From: Fremontodendron californicum
Taxonomy: Eukaryota > Streptophyta > Magnoliopsida > Malvales > Malvaceae
Length of the DNA: 64,000 nucleotides
Assembly (NCBI GenBank): GCA_030761205.1
Contig: JAULJL010000020.1
Span: forward strand, 4,221,001-4,285,000
Direction: 5' to 3'
In this document: in pieces, positions 35,059 through 47,337 of the stretch
Position numbering within the stretch: position 1 is the stretch's first letter
How the letters are laid out: every line of letters starts with the position of its first letter
Notes under the pieces: generated by a model
Seen by the model: the letters and a program-made list of their open reading frames with translations, nothing else
Told to the model about the DNA's origin: nothing
Database searches by the model: none
Translations under genes and position numbers: made by a program

Positions 35059-38000
35059 TGTCGCAACCTAAAAAATAACGACGAGTCTCATCGCAAGACC
35101 TTATTATTCGTTAAGCGTGACATTTTAAAAAAAATCGAGGAAAAGTCGACTTAATTCCTCTAGAAAAATGAAGGTTTTGAAAATGACCTTAAAAAAGACA
35201 TGGAGTCGCCACCAATCTTTTTAGCTAGGTGTGATCGGCCACCTATTAAAACCGGTTTTATAAAATATTTTAAAAATTAATTAAAACATTTTAAAAACCA
35301 ATTTCAAGTCTGCGTTTTAAACCAGAGAAATCAAAGAAGCGGGTTCGGGAGTCGGTTACGTGTGGGGAAGGATTAGCACCCCCACAACGCCCGTATAAAT
35401 CGGTACCTTATTAATCGTGTGTTATCTCAAGTCTCGGTAAAAAGTTGGTTTTAAATTTAGTATTTCAAGTTAATTCCCAATTTAAAGAAAAATAATTTCA
35501 TTTTTTTTATTGAAAATGATCCGGAATTTATAAATTCAAAATTTTCCTATATTCCCCAACAAACGTGGCAAAATATAGAAATTTTTATTAGTTTTGGAAA
35601 ACTTTCCGAATCATTCTCTTTTTTGAAAGAAAGATATTCCTTTATTAATGATAATTGATGATATTCCCTCCAGCAAACCCGGTAGAGAACTCATGAATTA
35701 TTTTAACTCGGGAATATCTTTATATTTTTTTATTGAAAACCATTATCCTTTTTTGAAAACATTTAAAAGAAATGAATATGTATATGCATGACATAAATAA
35801 AATGACATAGTACAGTCTAAATAATATAATGCAACCTAAATGACATGACAAATATGAATGGTATGGCATATAATTTAAATGACATGGAATAAAATAATGC
35901 TATCATATAATATGCATGAAAATAAAAATGCAATGCATGAAATGTATTTTTTCCTTTAATTAAGGAAATCCGTATATCTAAAAAGATATCCGGCTACCTT
36001 AGGAAAATATGTCAAATTAAATATTCTAAAACCAAAATACTTTGTGATTGTTTGAAAACAATTTTGAAAAGCTTGAATTATCAATAAAAATTGGGCTAAA
36101 AATTTTAAAATGGCTCTAATTTCCTAAGTTTAAAAAATCCGGACTTGACTACCCTTAACCCGGGACTTGAAAAACCATTTTTAGAATTTGAAAAGGCTTA
36201 GAAACCACCCTAAGTCAGTAGCTAACTCTCCTAATCAGCCCACTCTAAGTAAATTAACCAAAACAGAAAAATGGTTTTTTTTTTTAAAATTCAATTCTGA
36301 CTCCACTGTCCAGTTTTAATCCACGATTTTTTATCCTATTTTTAAAAATTCCAAAAATTCTAAAAACAATACTGGAGACTCAAGACATGTAAAACTACAC
36401 GAGAAAAAATCGGCTTAATTTTTTGATCAAAAATGAATTCCCAGAAAAACCAGAGATGTACGAGTTTTTGGAGGAAAAAAAACTGCTTTGTTTTTCTTTA
36501 AATTCAATTCTGACACCACTGTCCAGTTTTAATCCACGATTTTTTACCCTATTTTTAAAAATTCCAAAAATTTTGAAAAAATTATTGGAGACTCAGGACA
36601 TGTAAAAATACACGAGAAAAAATCGGCTTAATTGTTTGATCAAAGATGAATTCCCAGAAAAACCAGAGATGTACGAGTTTTTGGAGGAGAAAAAACTGCT
36701 TTGTTTTTCTTTAAATTCAATTCTGACTTCACTGTCCAGTTTTAGTCCACGATTTTTTACCCTATTTTTAAAAATTCCAAAAATTCTGAAAAAATTATTG
36801 GAGACTCAGGACATGTAAAAATACACGGGAAAAAATCGACTTAATTTTCTGATCAAAGATGAATTCCCAGAAAAACCAGAGATGTACGAGTTTTTGGAGG
36901 AGAAAAAACTGCTTTGTTTTTTATTTAAATTCAATTCTGACTTCACTGTCCAGTTTTAATCCACGATTTTTTACCCTATTTTTAAAAATTCCAAAAATTA
37001 TGAAAAAATTATTGGAGACTCAGGACATGTAAAAATACACGGGAAAAAATCGACTTAATTTTCTGATCAAAGATGAATTCCCAGAAAAATCGAAGATGTA
37101 CGAGTTTTGGGTGGAAAAAAACTGCTTTGCCAACACATTTTTTTTGTCTTTGATAAAATCATTTAAAAACCAAAATAAAAATATTTGAAACTCATAGAAT
37201 GACTTGAAGACAGTAGCTAGGACTTTTTGAAAGTTAGATAAAAATTGGCTAAGTAAAAAAAATCACAAAGGTAGAATAATCAATTTGACAAACTTAATTT
37301 TCCACAAGTGTGCTCAAGAGAGCATGATCTTGAACCATTAATTGGCTCAAGTCATTATTCAAGTGGCATGAACATGAAATGCATGAAACAATGCAGCAAA
37401 CATAATGCATGAAATGCATGGATCTAAACCTAAATGTAAGGAAAATGCATGACATAAATAATATGGCCTAGACCTAACATGAACTTGCATGGCATTTAAT
37501 GTAACCTAGACCTAAGATATGCATGGCATTTTCACAAACACAAGGCATGTTTAATTCAAAAATCCAACCAAATATCATGCAAATGCAAAAACCTAACAAC
37601 TAGCATGACAAAAATGCAACACACAATGCAAAACACATGGAGTAGCCAAATGGCCCCAAGCTCCAACAAGCATGGCATTTTCACAAACACTTGGCATGCT
37701 AGCATGAAAAACTAAGTCATAACACAAAAATTACACAAGCATTTTCACAAACACCTAATATACTAAATCTAAAACATGCTCACTAAGATATAAAACAAGA
37801 ATCATGCAAAGAATCACACAAGCATTTTCACAAACACTTAATATGCTAACTCTAAAACATGCTCAAATTTAAACAACATAAAAACAGAAAATTAAAAATA
37901 TAAAAACATGATATCTAAGACATAAATGGCAATAAACAAGGCAACCAAATTAAATATAACTTAAGAACATGAAATAACATAACATTTAAAACATCAAAAA

Positions 38001-39503
38001 CAAAGAAAATAGCATAAACAATATGGTAAAATGAATAAAAAACAACAACTTAAAATAAATAATGTAGGCCATTTGGCCATGGTGAGTTTATTGTAAAAAC
38101 AAAATGTAAAAAAAAAAAATACTTAAGAAAGGAAATGAAGGAAGAACAAGAAACATTATTTTAAAATGAAAACTCACCAAGTAGAGATTAAAATAGCAAA
38201 AAATAAGAATAGAAAATGAAAGTGCAAGAGTTGGTGCTCAAGAGCAACCTCAAGAAGCTAATATTTCAAGCTTTTCTCTTCAAACTTTCCTTTTTTTCTA
38301 AACTTTTCTTTTTTTGCTCTCAACCAAGAAGATAAAAACTAAGAAAAACTAATAGAAATCAGCCAAAATGGAAAAGAAAAAACAAAATCTGCCTCCCTCC
38401 TCTAGGGTTGGCCTAAATGCATGGTTATATAGCCTCCAAGATGTTGTCATTTTTGTGTAACCTAATTTCCATCAAATGGCCAATAATTCAAGATGAAAAG
38501 TCATGAAATTAACACTTTTAGATTAGCATCTCAGCCCTCTCAAATTACAGCTATGCAAAAATAATGTTGACATCTTTCTTAACCTATGTGGTTTAATCAC
38601 CATGGCTTGATCAAAGAGAATGGTTAACTAACTCTTGATTTTTAACCACTTGATTGAAAAAATTAGAAGCTTCCTCCTTTCTTTGGGCTTGGGCATGCCA
38701 ACACTTCTCTTTTCCAGCCCAACTCTGATTTTTTGAAGGGCCAAAAAAGCCCTTTTCGGTTGCTTGGGTGAAATGACCATTTTGCCCCCCGGATGCAAGT
38801 AAATATCAAACGGACTCCAAATTCAATTTTTCTTTTTTTAATACTTCCAAAATAATAAAATATTGAGTTCTGGAAGTTTTCAAAATTATCCGAGTCCGTT
38901 TGCTATTTATTTGGATTTTTTCTTCCCAAAAATGCCTTTTTATGCCCCTACATTTTACCATTTTTTAAACGAGCTCCAAATCAAGATTTTTCTTCACCAA
39001 TCTCTTCAAAATAATTAAAAAGTGTGATCTGGAAGTTTTCATAATTTTTGGAGCTCATTTGGTATTTTTTCGGGATTTATCGGCTTGAATTACAGCAAAG
39101 GAGGCCCGGGATTTGGCCATTTTGCAAACGAACTCGGAATCAAGATTTTCTTTCGCCAATCTCTTCCAAATAATTTAAAAATGATATTTGCGAAATTTCA
39201 GAATTTTTGGAGTCCATTTGCTATTTTTCCGGGATTTTCCTTTTTGAATTACTGCATAAGAAGCCCGGGATTTGGCCATTTTGCAAACGAACTCGGAATC
39301 AAGATTTTGAAAGTGGGTTGACTTTTTCGGGGTTGACTTTTTCGGGGTTGACTTTTTTCAAGTTTGACTTTTTGTGCTCGCCCTCTTAAACTAAGTCTCG
39401 GAGTACCACCTGCAGGATGAAAACAGTCTTTTTATACTCGTAAACATCAATATAGGAAGAAAACATACCTGTTTAGTGGCCCGGACAAAATTAGGTGTCT
39501 ACA
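35059..39503 (-). repeat. Element C 5' LTR (4445 bp, internally deleted)
   Basis: It matches 22207-27216 closely, including the 213-bp array (anchors at 36433, 36646, 36859 and 37073). It lacks about 565 bp equivalent to about 26459-27005. The junction near 39305 (CAAGATTTTGAAAG) joins two sites sharing GATTTT, so the deletion probably arose by end joining after insertion. A TATATAAC box on the minus strand lies near 38424-38431. Confidence 0.92.
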
Positions 39504-39915
39504 GGGGTGTCTTGCGAAGGTAGCTGTTCCTCCACCTAAAAAGGTCAAAATAGGACCTAAAACTTTTGATTGTGTATTCATTGGATATGCAAGCAATAGT
39601 GCTGCTTATCGTTTTCTTGTGTTCAAATCGGACATTCCCGATATTCATATCAATACGATAATAGAACCAAGGAATGCTTCATTTTTTGAAGATGTTCTTC
39701 CTTATAAAGAAAAACAAGAAAATAAGACTACAAAGAGAACTCATGAGTCCTCGAGTAGTGATCCACATATGGATGAAGAGGAACAAGAGGAACCTAGAAG
39801 GAGCAAACGAGCTAAAGTACCGACTACTTATGGTCCGGATTTTCTAACATATTTGTTAGAAGATGAACCTCAAACTTTTAACGATGCTATGTCATCTCCA
39901 GAAACACAATTCTAG
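39504..39915 (+). pseudogene. Copia integrase C-terminal/linker region, in-frame stop at 39913
   Basis: The frame continues exactly where 22206 left off (CLAKVAVPPPKKVKIGPKTF, FIGYASNSAAYRF) and ends with a charged linker (RRSKRAKVPTTYGPDFLTYL) before a TAG. Further stops follow at 39964-39966. Confidence 0.85.
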
Positions 39916-39989
39916 AAAGAGGTCATTAACAATGAAATAGAATCCATCATGCAGAATCATACATGAGAACTGGTGGATCTTCCTCAGAG

Positions 39990-40810
39990 CATAAGCCTTT
40001 AGGATCCAAATGGATATTTAAGAGGGAGATGAAAGCAGATGGATCGATTAATAAATATAAAGCCCGACTTGTAATAAAAGGTTACAAACAAATGGAAGGG
40101 CTTGATTATTTTAATACGTATTCACCGGTTACGAGAATAACATCCATTCGATTGTTAATAGCTTAGCAGCTATTAACAATCTAGATATACACCAAATAGA
40201 TGTTAAGACAGTTTTCCTAAATGGAGATTTAGATGAAGAAATCTATATGGAACAACCCGAAGGGTTCAAAGTTCCGGGACAGGAAAAGAAGGTGTGTAGA
40301 CTTGTTAAATCATTATATGGTTTAAAACAAACATCTAAACAATGGCATTAGAAATTTGACAATACAATGTTGTCAAACGATTTTTGTATTAATGAATGCG
40401 ATAAATGCGTATATGTAAAAAATACGAATAAGGGATATGTCATTGTTTGTCTATACGTAGACGATATGTTGATCTTAGGCAGTAATGATGAGATCATCAA
40501 AGCTACCAAAGTATGGTTAACCAGTAAATTCGATATGAAAGATAGAGGTGTAGCAGATGTGGTTTTAGGAATTAAAATTTCTAAAACACAAGATGGCATG
40601 GTAATATCTCAAGATCATTATATAAATAAGATTCTTGAGAAATTCAATAAGAATGATACCAATATAGCCAAAACACCCGTAGATGTTTGTTTACATCTAA
40701 GGAAAAATGCTGGTGACGCAATATATCAAATTGAATATTCGCGGATAATTGGTAGTCTTATGTATCTCATGAATTGCACAAGACCAGACATAGCTTACTC
40801 AGTTAGGTAG
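39990..40810 (+). pseudogene. Copia reverse transcriptase, broken by stops
   Basis: Motifs in order: KWIFKREMKADGSINKYKAR, GYKQMEGLDYFNTYSPVT, VCRLVKSLYGLKQ, and the catalytic YVDD at 40454-40465 (CLYVDDMLILG). Stops interrupt the frame near 40165 and 40350 and at 40808. The active-site aspartates are intact, but the protein cannot be made whole. Confidence 0.9.
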
Positions 40811-41379
40811 ATTCACAAGTAATCCTGGAATTGATCACTGGAAAGCAATTATGATGGTACTCAGATATTTGAGATATGCACTATACAAGATATCCAGTTA
40901 TACTTGAAGGATACACTGATGCAAATTGGATATCCGATACTAAAGATTCGAAATCCACTAGTGGGTTTATCTTTACTATTGGAGGAGCTGCAGTGTCATG
41001 GAAATCTTCTAAACAAACATGTATTGCCAGATCCACCATGGAATCTGAGTTTATAGCTTTAGATAAAGCTGGAGAAGAAGCAGAATGACTTTGGAATTTT
41101 TTTGAAAATATTCCATGTTGGCCGAAACCTGTGCCTGCAATTAGTATACATTGCGATAACCAATCTGCAATTGGTAGGGCACAGAGTAGTTTGTATAACG
41201 GTAAATCTTGACATATTCATCAAAGACACAATATCGTTAGACAGTTGCTCTCTAATGGGATTATCTCTATTGATTATGTAAAATCAAAGGATAATATTGC
41301 GGATCTGCTTACTAAAGGTTTAACAAGAGAGCAAGTAAATATATCATCGAGAGGAATGGGTCTTAAGCCTATAAATTAA
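40811..41379 (+). pseudogene. Copia RNase H and 3' end of pol
   Basis: Motifs are GYTDANWISDTKDSKSTSG, GAAVSWKSSKQ, STMESEFIAL, HCDNQSAIGRA and SKDNIADLLTKGL, the usual plant copia RNase H series. Several stops interrupt the frame, and the terminal TAA is at 41377-41379. Confidence 0.88.
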
Positions 41380-41957
41380 AGTTACATAACGGCAACCCAA
41401 CCTAGCTGACTGGAGATCCCAAGATCTAGGTTCAAAGGGACAACCGAATTATGTTAACTTAGTGTGAGCACTAAAAGACTTAAACACTCTTATCCATTCC
41501 TATGATGATTTAGTGCTACATGCAAAGGAGATAGGATAAGCTATGCTTTTAATGATTCTTATTGCTTGATAAAATTAAGTGGTGTATTGCAGGATACTCT
41601 TAATAAGCAATCACCTATTATGAGTAAGAAACGTGGCAATTTCTATGAGAATTGATCAAGCTAAATTCTCTAAAGTACTCATAAGAAACCAAGAAGTGTT
41701 CGGGGCCAAAATAGACACAATTGTGAGAACCGAAGATGTTCGAAAAGGAATTCTGTGACACCTATTGTCTGGGTTTACACGAAAGGCTGAATAGTTCAAG
41801 ACATCATGTTCACTAATTAGCCGAGTAAATCCCATAGCTGTTCACTATAGAAGGTTCAAAGCCAAAAGCTACCTATCTTGATACAATTACTCTTCAAAGA
41901 AAGTCTCTCTCAAACTCCGAGTCAGTTCGTCATTTTAATCAGATAATTTTCATTCAT
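41380..41957 (+). other. Copia 3' untranslated region
   Basis: Non-coding, between the pol stop and the polypurine tract. It carries the GGAGATCCCAAGATCTAGGT block commonly present at this position in plant copia elements. Confidence 0.55.
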
Positions 41958-41966
41958 GTGGGGGAT
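41958..41966 (+). promoter_or_regulatory. Polypurine tract of the copia element
   Basis: GTGGGGGAT directly before the 3' LTR start TGTTGG. Confidence 0.75.
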
Positions 41967-42931
41967 TGTTGGATATCAATGTATTATTTTGGTTGTATAT
42001 ATACGAAATATGTATTCCAATACGTAGGTTGTCGTAACTAAATACACGGTGTATAATTAACGTACATAATTGATATCAAAAATTGAATAAGAAATTAGTC
42101 TCATTAAACACCCACTTGAAGAGGAAGATATTTGGTTGTAGTTGTGTGTGATATTCAATCCCACATAGAACAAAGTTTGGCCTTTGCTTGTTGTTTATAA
42201 AGACTTGTGTCCCATGTTGGGTTGGGCCCCAAGGGGTACCCAAGTTTTGTGGTGGGTGAGGACCTACACAAACTGAGTTGGACCACACACGTGCGCGTCG
42301 CCACCGCCAAGCCGAGCTGAGCTGGGCTGGGCTCGGGCTTGGGTCAACTCTGTTCTATTCCTTTTACTGGTTGTCTGATTATTTCAAGTCTGTTTGGTCC
42401 AGGACCGAATTGGTTCATGTTTGTTCCAGAATCTGTCTTTTCGATAAATGCATATCGGTTTAGCTTTCTGCCTGACCAAACCGATTCGTTCCCTATGGGT
42501 GTGCCTGTTCTAATCAAACAAGTTCCTTCCCATGTGGTGTGTCTTTATCGAACAAGCAGATTGTCGGCTATAAATACAAACTTCTTGTGTCTGTTTTTTC
42601 TCACTTATTCACTCAAATTATTCTGTTTCTTCTCAGAGAGAGACTTAGACATTCTTCTGGTTCGCTGTGTTGCATCCGAGTGTGCTCTCATTTGCAACGA
42701 TTATCGAGAAAACCTGGGAGACGATTTGCATCAAACTGTAAGCACCTTTAGACAGGCAAGAAATGTCTTAAGGTCAGAGGTCCAACCTTGACTTGATTTT
42801 GTTTCTTTGCTGTTCGATTAAAGTCTGTAAGCATTGTTGTTCTGAATTCTATTCGTATATATATCAATTCATCTTATTATTCTTCTGTTTATATATATTC
42901 TGTTTATTTTTTTAGTATATATCATCTAACA
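41967..42931 (+). repeat. Copia 3' LTR (965 bp)
   Basis: Starts TGTTGGATATCAATGTATT and ends CATCTAACA. It aligns end to end with the 5' LTR with many transitions. TATAAATA is at 42569-42576. Confidence 0.92.
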
Positions 42932-44060
42932 TTACATTCGAAGAGAAAATCATATAACATTCAACCAAAAAAGAAAAAAGAAAAGAAGAAACAAGAAATC
43001 ATCAAAGATAGGCAAATCTAGATCTGATAATTTGTGTATTTTTACGTATTATAATTGTATTTAAGGTATTATATATTTATATATAAGTTAATAATTCGTT
43101 TTATATAAATTTTGATACATTCATGTATTTGTGTCGTGTCGTATTCGTGTTATTTTTTCATGTCGTAATGTATTTTAATTATTTTCTCGTATCGTATTCG
43201 TGTTATGTAACCGTATCATATTCAAAATTATCAACTCTAACTAAATCACCCAACCTAACGAACATAAATGGTTTTTGGATAGGCAACCAGAGACTCATCT
43301 AGAGTGAATCCAAATCCTCTACCTTCATTTTTCTATCCCTATTTGTGCCCCACACTTGTAACGAGCCGCACGTCCCTTTTTTTTTTTTTTCTTCGTACTT
43401 GTTCATTTTTAATGTTTGACCCGATTCTTTATCTAATAAAAAAATCGATTTCACTTGAAAAAAACAAAAAAAAATGGATACAAAGACGATGTAAATAAAG
43501 AAGATGGTGTGGTGGAATTCACCTATTCGATCACCGGTAGAATATTAATCGGTCGTATTTGTATTTCGTAGTCCCCGTTAAACAGTTGAAAACAAATGAG
43601 GAAGAAAGCGACACAGAAAAAACGGACCCGCAACTCGTTACGAGAGTGGAGGCACGGATAAGGACAGAAAAATAGGAACAGAGAATTTTTATTCGATATA
43701 GTTCTCTCTCCTTTCAGTTTCTTTAATTTATAATATTTTATTTTAATTAATAATTGTATAATATTTTATTTCTCCATAAACTCATCTGGACTCATCTAGG
43801 ATTGCAATTCCAATAAAAAAAGTTTATTGGCAGATTTTTGGAGAGATTATTAAAGATTGAATTAACAAAAGAAAATTGATTAAGTTGTTAAAAGATAAAT
43901 TAACACCATAGTTGAATAAAATATGAATAAATGGAAGAGAAAAGCTACGAGAAGAAATCTAGTCAAGATCAAAGTTGACTTTCTTTTCTATGAATTAAAT
44001 ATAACGGTAAAATTATAAAGATTTGGTTAATTAGTGTTTATACGTATTAGTTAAAAATTA
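42932..44060. other. Spacer between the copia nest and unit 2
   Basis: 42937-43030 is purine-rich. 43040-43240 is a copy of the TTTTGACACGTTCGTG-type repeat. 43260-43720 is less AT-rich with no reading frame recognised. 43900-44060 is homologous to 60425-60540 in the spacer left of gene 3. No gene seen. Confidence 0.5.
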
Positions 44061-44064
44061 TTTA

Positions 44065-44640
44065 ATTATTATTTTAAGAAAAAATTTCATAATTAATATT
44101 TTATCGAATTCAAAATAAAATTTTATTAATTGCATTTTTTTATAAGTATAATCTTAATCAGTGTTATTAAATATTTATAATCAAAAGAATAATTTAATAA
44201 AAAAATTAAAATAATAATTAACAAATCAATATATAATTAAATATGAAATCCACAATAGGTAGAACTTGAATTTAAAACTTAAAAATTTGTGGACAATGCT
44301 CCTTTGAACTTAACTTCGTACTGGAAAAATATATTTTCATAATTAATATTATAATTAAATATTATTTTAAGAAAAATTTTCATAATTAATATTTTATCGA
44401 ATTCAAAATAAAATTTTATTAATTGCATTTTTTTATAAGTATAATCTTAATCAGTGTTATTAAATATTTATAATCAAAAGAATAATTTAATAAAAAATTA
44501 AAATAATAATTAACAAATCAATATATAATTAAATATGAAATCCACAATAGGTAGAACTTGAATTTAAAACTTAAAAATTTGTGGACAATGCTCCTTTGAA
44601 CTTAACTTCGTACTGGAAAAATATATTTTCATAATGCTCC
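44065..44640. repeat. Direct tandem duplication of about 293 bp
   Basis: ATTATTTTAAG begins at 44068 and again at 44361. The two units are nearly identical up to GAACTTAACTTCGTACTGG, and a short third copy of the unit end follows at 44632-44665. The spacer left of gene 3 has a single diverged unit (about 60520-60795), so the duplication is local to this spacer. Confidence 0.85.
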
Positions 44641-44805
44641 TTTGAACTTAACTTCGTACTGGAAAAATTTTCATAATCAAGATGACTGTTCTTAGATTTT
44701 TAAATGTAAAACAGTAAAAGGTCCCTTTGAGTGTTTGACAATCAGTCAGAACTAGAGATGTTAATTGCACCCCAATTCAAAGGGGAATCCCATTTTTTAC
44801 GAAAG

Positions 44806-45227
44806 TTCAAGAAACCGAATCAGAAGATAAATCAGTGTGATTTTTGATTCAATCGATTAAATTGGTTGAACCGGTTAGACATTTTAAATAAAATTTTTAA
44901 ATATTTAAAAAATATTTTTAATGTTAAATAAATATTGAATATAATAAATAAAAATAAGCATTTAGCTTAGTGATATGGTTTTTAGTATAACTTCAAGGGG
45001 TTATGGGTTCAAATCTCATCATTTACAAAAAAATATTTTTGAAAAAAATAATTAGAAAAATAAAAAAATTAATTTTTTCTCGGTTTTTTCCGATTTTTTA
45101 TTGATTGAACCGGTTTTTAGCCGGTTCGATTAAATCCGATTCTTTTACACCCATCGGACCGGATATGCCACCAATTTTCGATTCAACCAATCCGACCAGT
45201 AGATCCGATCCGAGTTTTTATTCACTG
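44806..45227 (+). mobile_element. SINE-like insertion downstream of gene 2
   Basis: The flank of gene 3 (61036-61065) shows the uninterrupted site. Here the site is split, with ATTTTTTACGAAA on the left (44792-44804) and ATTTTTACCAAAC on the right (45228-45240), a degenerate target duplication of about 13 bp. Inside are an A-box-like motif at 44963-44975 and a B-box-like motif at 45006-45017. The 3' half contains several CCGGTT motifs. The right portion is also at 1-265. Confidence 0.55.
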
Positions 45228-45525
45228 ATTTTTACCAAACGGTAATGGGTAAGATTAAGTGTTTATGGACATACTTTTTTTATTTACCAATTAATTAAAG
45301 CAAGCAAACCAAATGAGACATGAAAATTTCTAAAACAAACTATATCCCCAAACAAAAAATATATGATTTATTTATTTTAATCGCAATCTATTACATGGTG
45401 GCAGTCTGCCTTTGCAATATCATGCAAAGAAGATCAAATTAAAACCAAAAGTGTTACTAGAACATAAAAAAAATATTTGGAATATTGGTCTTGCCAATCT
45501 GTTTTGTAATAATAGGGAGCAAACT

Positions 45526-47203
45526 TTAAGAGGTGGCCTTCAATGTGTTCCCAATGTCAATCACAAATCGGTATTTGACATCCGCTTTGAGAAGGCGATC
45601 CATGGCAGCGTTCACATAATCCATAGCTATAACTTCAATGTCTGGTTTTATGCTGTGTTTAGCTGCGAAATCAATCATCTCTTGAGTCTCCTTCATCCCT
45701 CCAATCATGCTTCCTCCTAATAACTTCCTCCCTTCCAATTTTAATGTAAAAAAGAGAGCATATATTATGACTCGAATTTAGGAATATATCTATGGAGAAT
45801 TCGAGATCTCATCTCACTCTTACGAAACATATTAATTAACAGTAGATCCTTACCTTGGAGCAAAGGAAAGGCAGGTAACTCAAGTGGTTTCTCTGGAGCA
45901 CCAACAAGAACAAGCTTCCCGTGAGACTTCAACAGCCCAAGCAATGGCAGCAAAGGGTGTTGAGCAGATACCGTATCGATGATTCCATCCAATGTGCCAA
46001 TGGCAGCCTAAACAGCAAATACGGAATTTAGAAACTACTATATATACACTCACAAGAATGAAGAATCCCCTCATTAATAAATTATTGAAAGAAAACCTGA
46101 AGCTGATCTTGATCTCGGCTGACCAAAAATGAATCAGCACCAAGATTTTCCAAAGCTTCCTTCTTCTTACTAGGAGAGGTGCTGATCACTGTAACCTTGA
46201 CCCCCATAGCCTTGGCAAATTTGACTGCCACATGACCTAGTCCACCCAGTCCAACCACACCAATATGCAAACCAGGCTTATCAAGTCCATAATATCTCAT
46301 TGGACTATACACTGTAATCCCAGCGCAAAGAAGAGGAGCAGCAGCATCAAGAGGCAGGTTGTCAGGAATGCGGACGATAAAGTGTTCATCAGCAACCATA
46401 GTGTCAGAATAACCTCCATATGTAATAGTTCCATCAGAGTACTTGGCCGCATAGGTAAGTATCATTTTGGGGCAGTAGTTCTCAAGATTGTTGGTGCAGC
46501 TGTCGCAGGAATGGCATGATCCGACCATGCACCCAACTCCAACTCTATCTCCAACTTTGAACTTTTGTACCTTATTTCCCACCTCTGTCACTTCACCAAC
46601 AATCTCATGCCTGCATCCAATACGAATAGTTCAAATCTAATCTATATATTGTTTAGGTTCATCAATAAACTGTGGTGCATCATTGCATGTGCCAAATTCC
46701 TATCCATAAAAGCTTTAAATCATATGCAGCTGAACAATAATAATTGCAACAGCCAGAGTTCTCTGTTTTCTCACTAAACGAAGCATCAAAATGCAATTGT
46801 AAACTGATTGAAGATTTATTAAAATGAGGACTTCAATCCATGGAAATATATTGATGAATTGGGATGGGAGACATTACATACCCAGGGACAAGCGGGTAGA
46901 CAGAACTGCCCCATTCATTCTTGACCATATGAACATCAGAATGGCATATCCCACAATAAAGCACCTTGAAAGCCACATCCTTCTCTCCTGTTGCCCTGCA
47001 AATCACCATCATTTTTATCAAACAACAACAAACAAACAAACAAACAAAGGCCTTTGGAAGAAGATCAAACATGCACAGATTCAAAGATAGAATAATGATC
47101 AAAACCTTCTGGAAAATTTGAAGGGAGAAAGAACACCGGAAGTGTCTCTGGCTGCCCATCCAAAAGCCTTGTTTGGGTGCTCTTCTTCTGGCAATCTTGT
47201 CAT
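45526..47203 (-). CDS. Gene 2: CAD/mannitol-dehydrogenase-like Zn alcohol dehydrogenase, 361 aa, 5 exons
   Basis: Exons on the minus strand are 47106-47203, 46882-46995, 46097-46610, 45854-46007 and 45526-45731. Exon lengths equal those of gene 1 and all introns are GT..AG. The deduced protein appears identical to gene 1 (zinc ligands C47, H72, C166; structural C103, C106, C109, C117; GLGGLG at 191-196). At least one synonymous change is present (proline codon CCG versus CCT in exon 2). Intron 1 is 8 bp longer, through extra AAAC repeats. The promoter is conserved up to about 0.7 kb, then altered by the 1080-bp deletion. The gene is intact and presumably functional. Confidence 0.93.
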
Positions 47204-47329
47204 TGTTGGATGTGTAATTGTTTGAACTCTTCCAAGTTTCAAAGCAAAGCAAAGCAAATTGGTGTTCAAAAAATGATACGTAGTGTTGTAGTATGGTATG
47301 AAGTGAGAAATAGTTCAGATCAGTTAGTT

Positions 47330-47337
47330 TATTTATA
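47330..47337 (-). promoter_or_regulatory. TATA box of gene 2
   Basis: TATAAATA on the minus strand, about 130 bases upstream of the ATG, at the position seen in gene 1. The TGACGTAA motif follows at 47360-47367. Confidence 0.6.

Larger units (their letters stand above)
22207..39503 (-). mobile_element. Element C: 17.3-kb non-autonomous Tat/Ogre-like LTR retrotransposon
   Basis: LTRs lie at 22207-27216 and 35059-39503. Exact GGGGT target duplications are at 22202-22206 and 39504-39508, inside the copia integrase/RT frame. On the minus strand the order is 5' LTR (39503 to 35059), primer-binding site, internal region, polypurine tract, 3' LTR. The primer site matches the 3' end of plant tRNA-Arg, as described for Ogre elements. 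The internal 7.8 kb has no gag-pol apart from a gag zinc-knuckle remnant and several tandem arrays. The LTRs are very similar over their shared length (roughly fifteen differences noticed by eye), so the insertion is much younger than the copia host. Confidence 0.9.
12174..42931 (+). mobile_element. Ty1/copia retrotransposon, old and degenerate, carrying three nested insertions
   Basis: The element has TGTTGGAT..ATCCAACA-type ends, LTRs at 12174-13136 and 41967-42931, and near-matching 5-bp flanks (ATACA at 12169-12173, TTACA at 42932-42936). The order gag, protease, integrase, reverse transcriptase, RNase H is diagnostic of Ty1/copia. Without the insertions it would be about 6.96 kb. Reading frames carry several stops and frameshifts, and the two LTRs differ at well over one base in ten by eye, so the element is old and inactive. 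No tRNA-iMet-type primer-binding site follows the left LTR. Confidence 0.93.

Noticed and set aside
44961..45017. A functional tRNA gene
   Set aside because: Only A-box-like and B-box-like motifs are present. No cloverleaf with paired acceptor and anticodon arms can be drawn, so it is treated as SINE-like.
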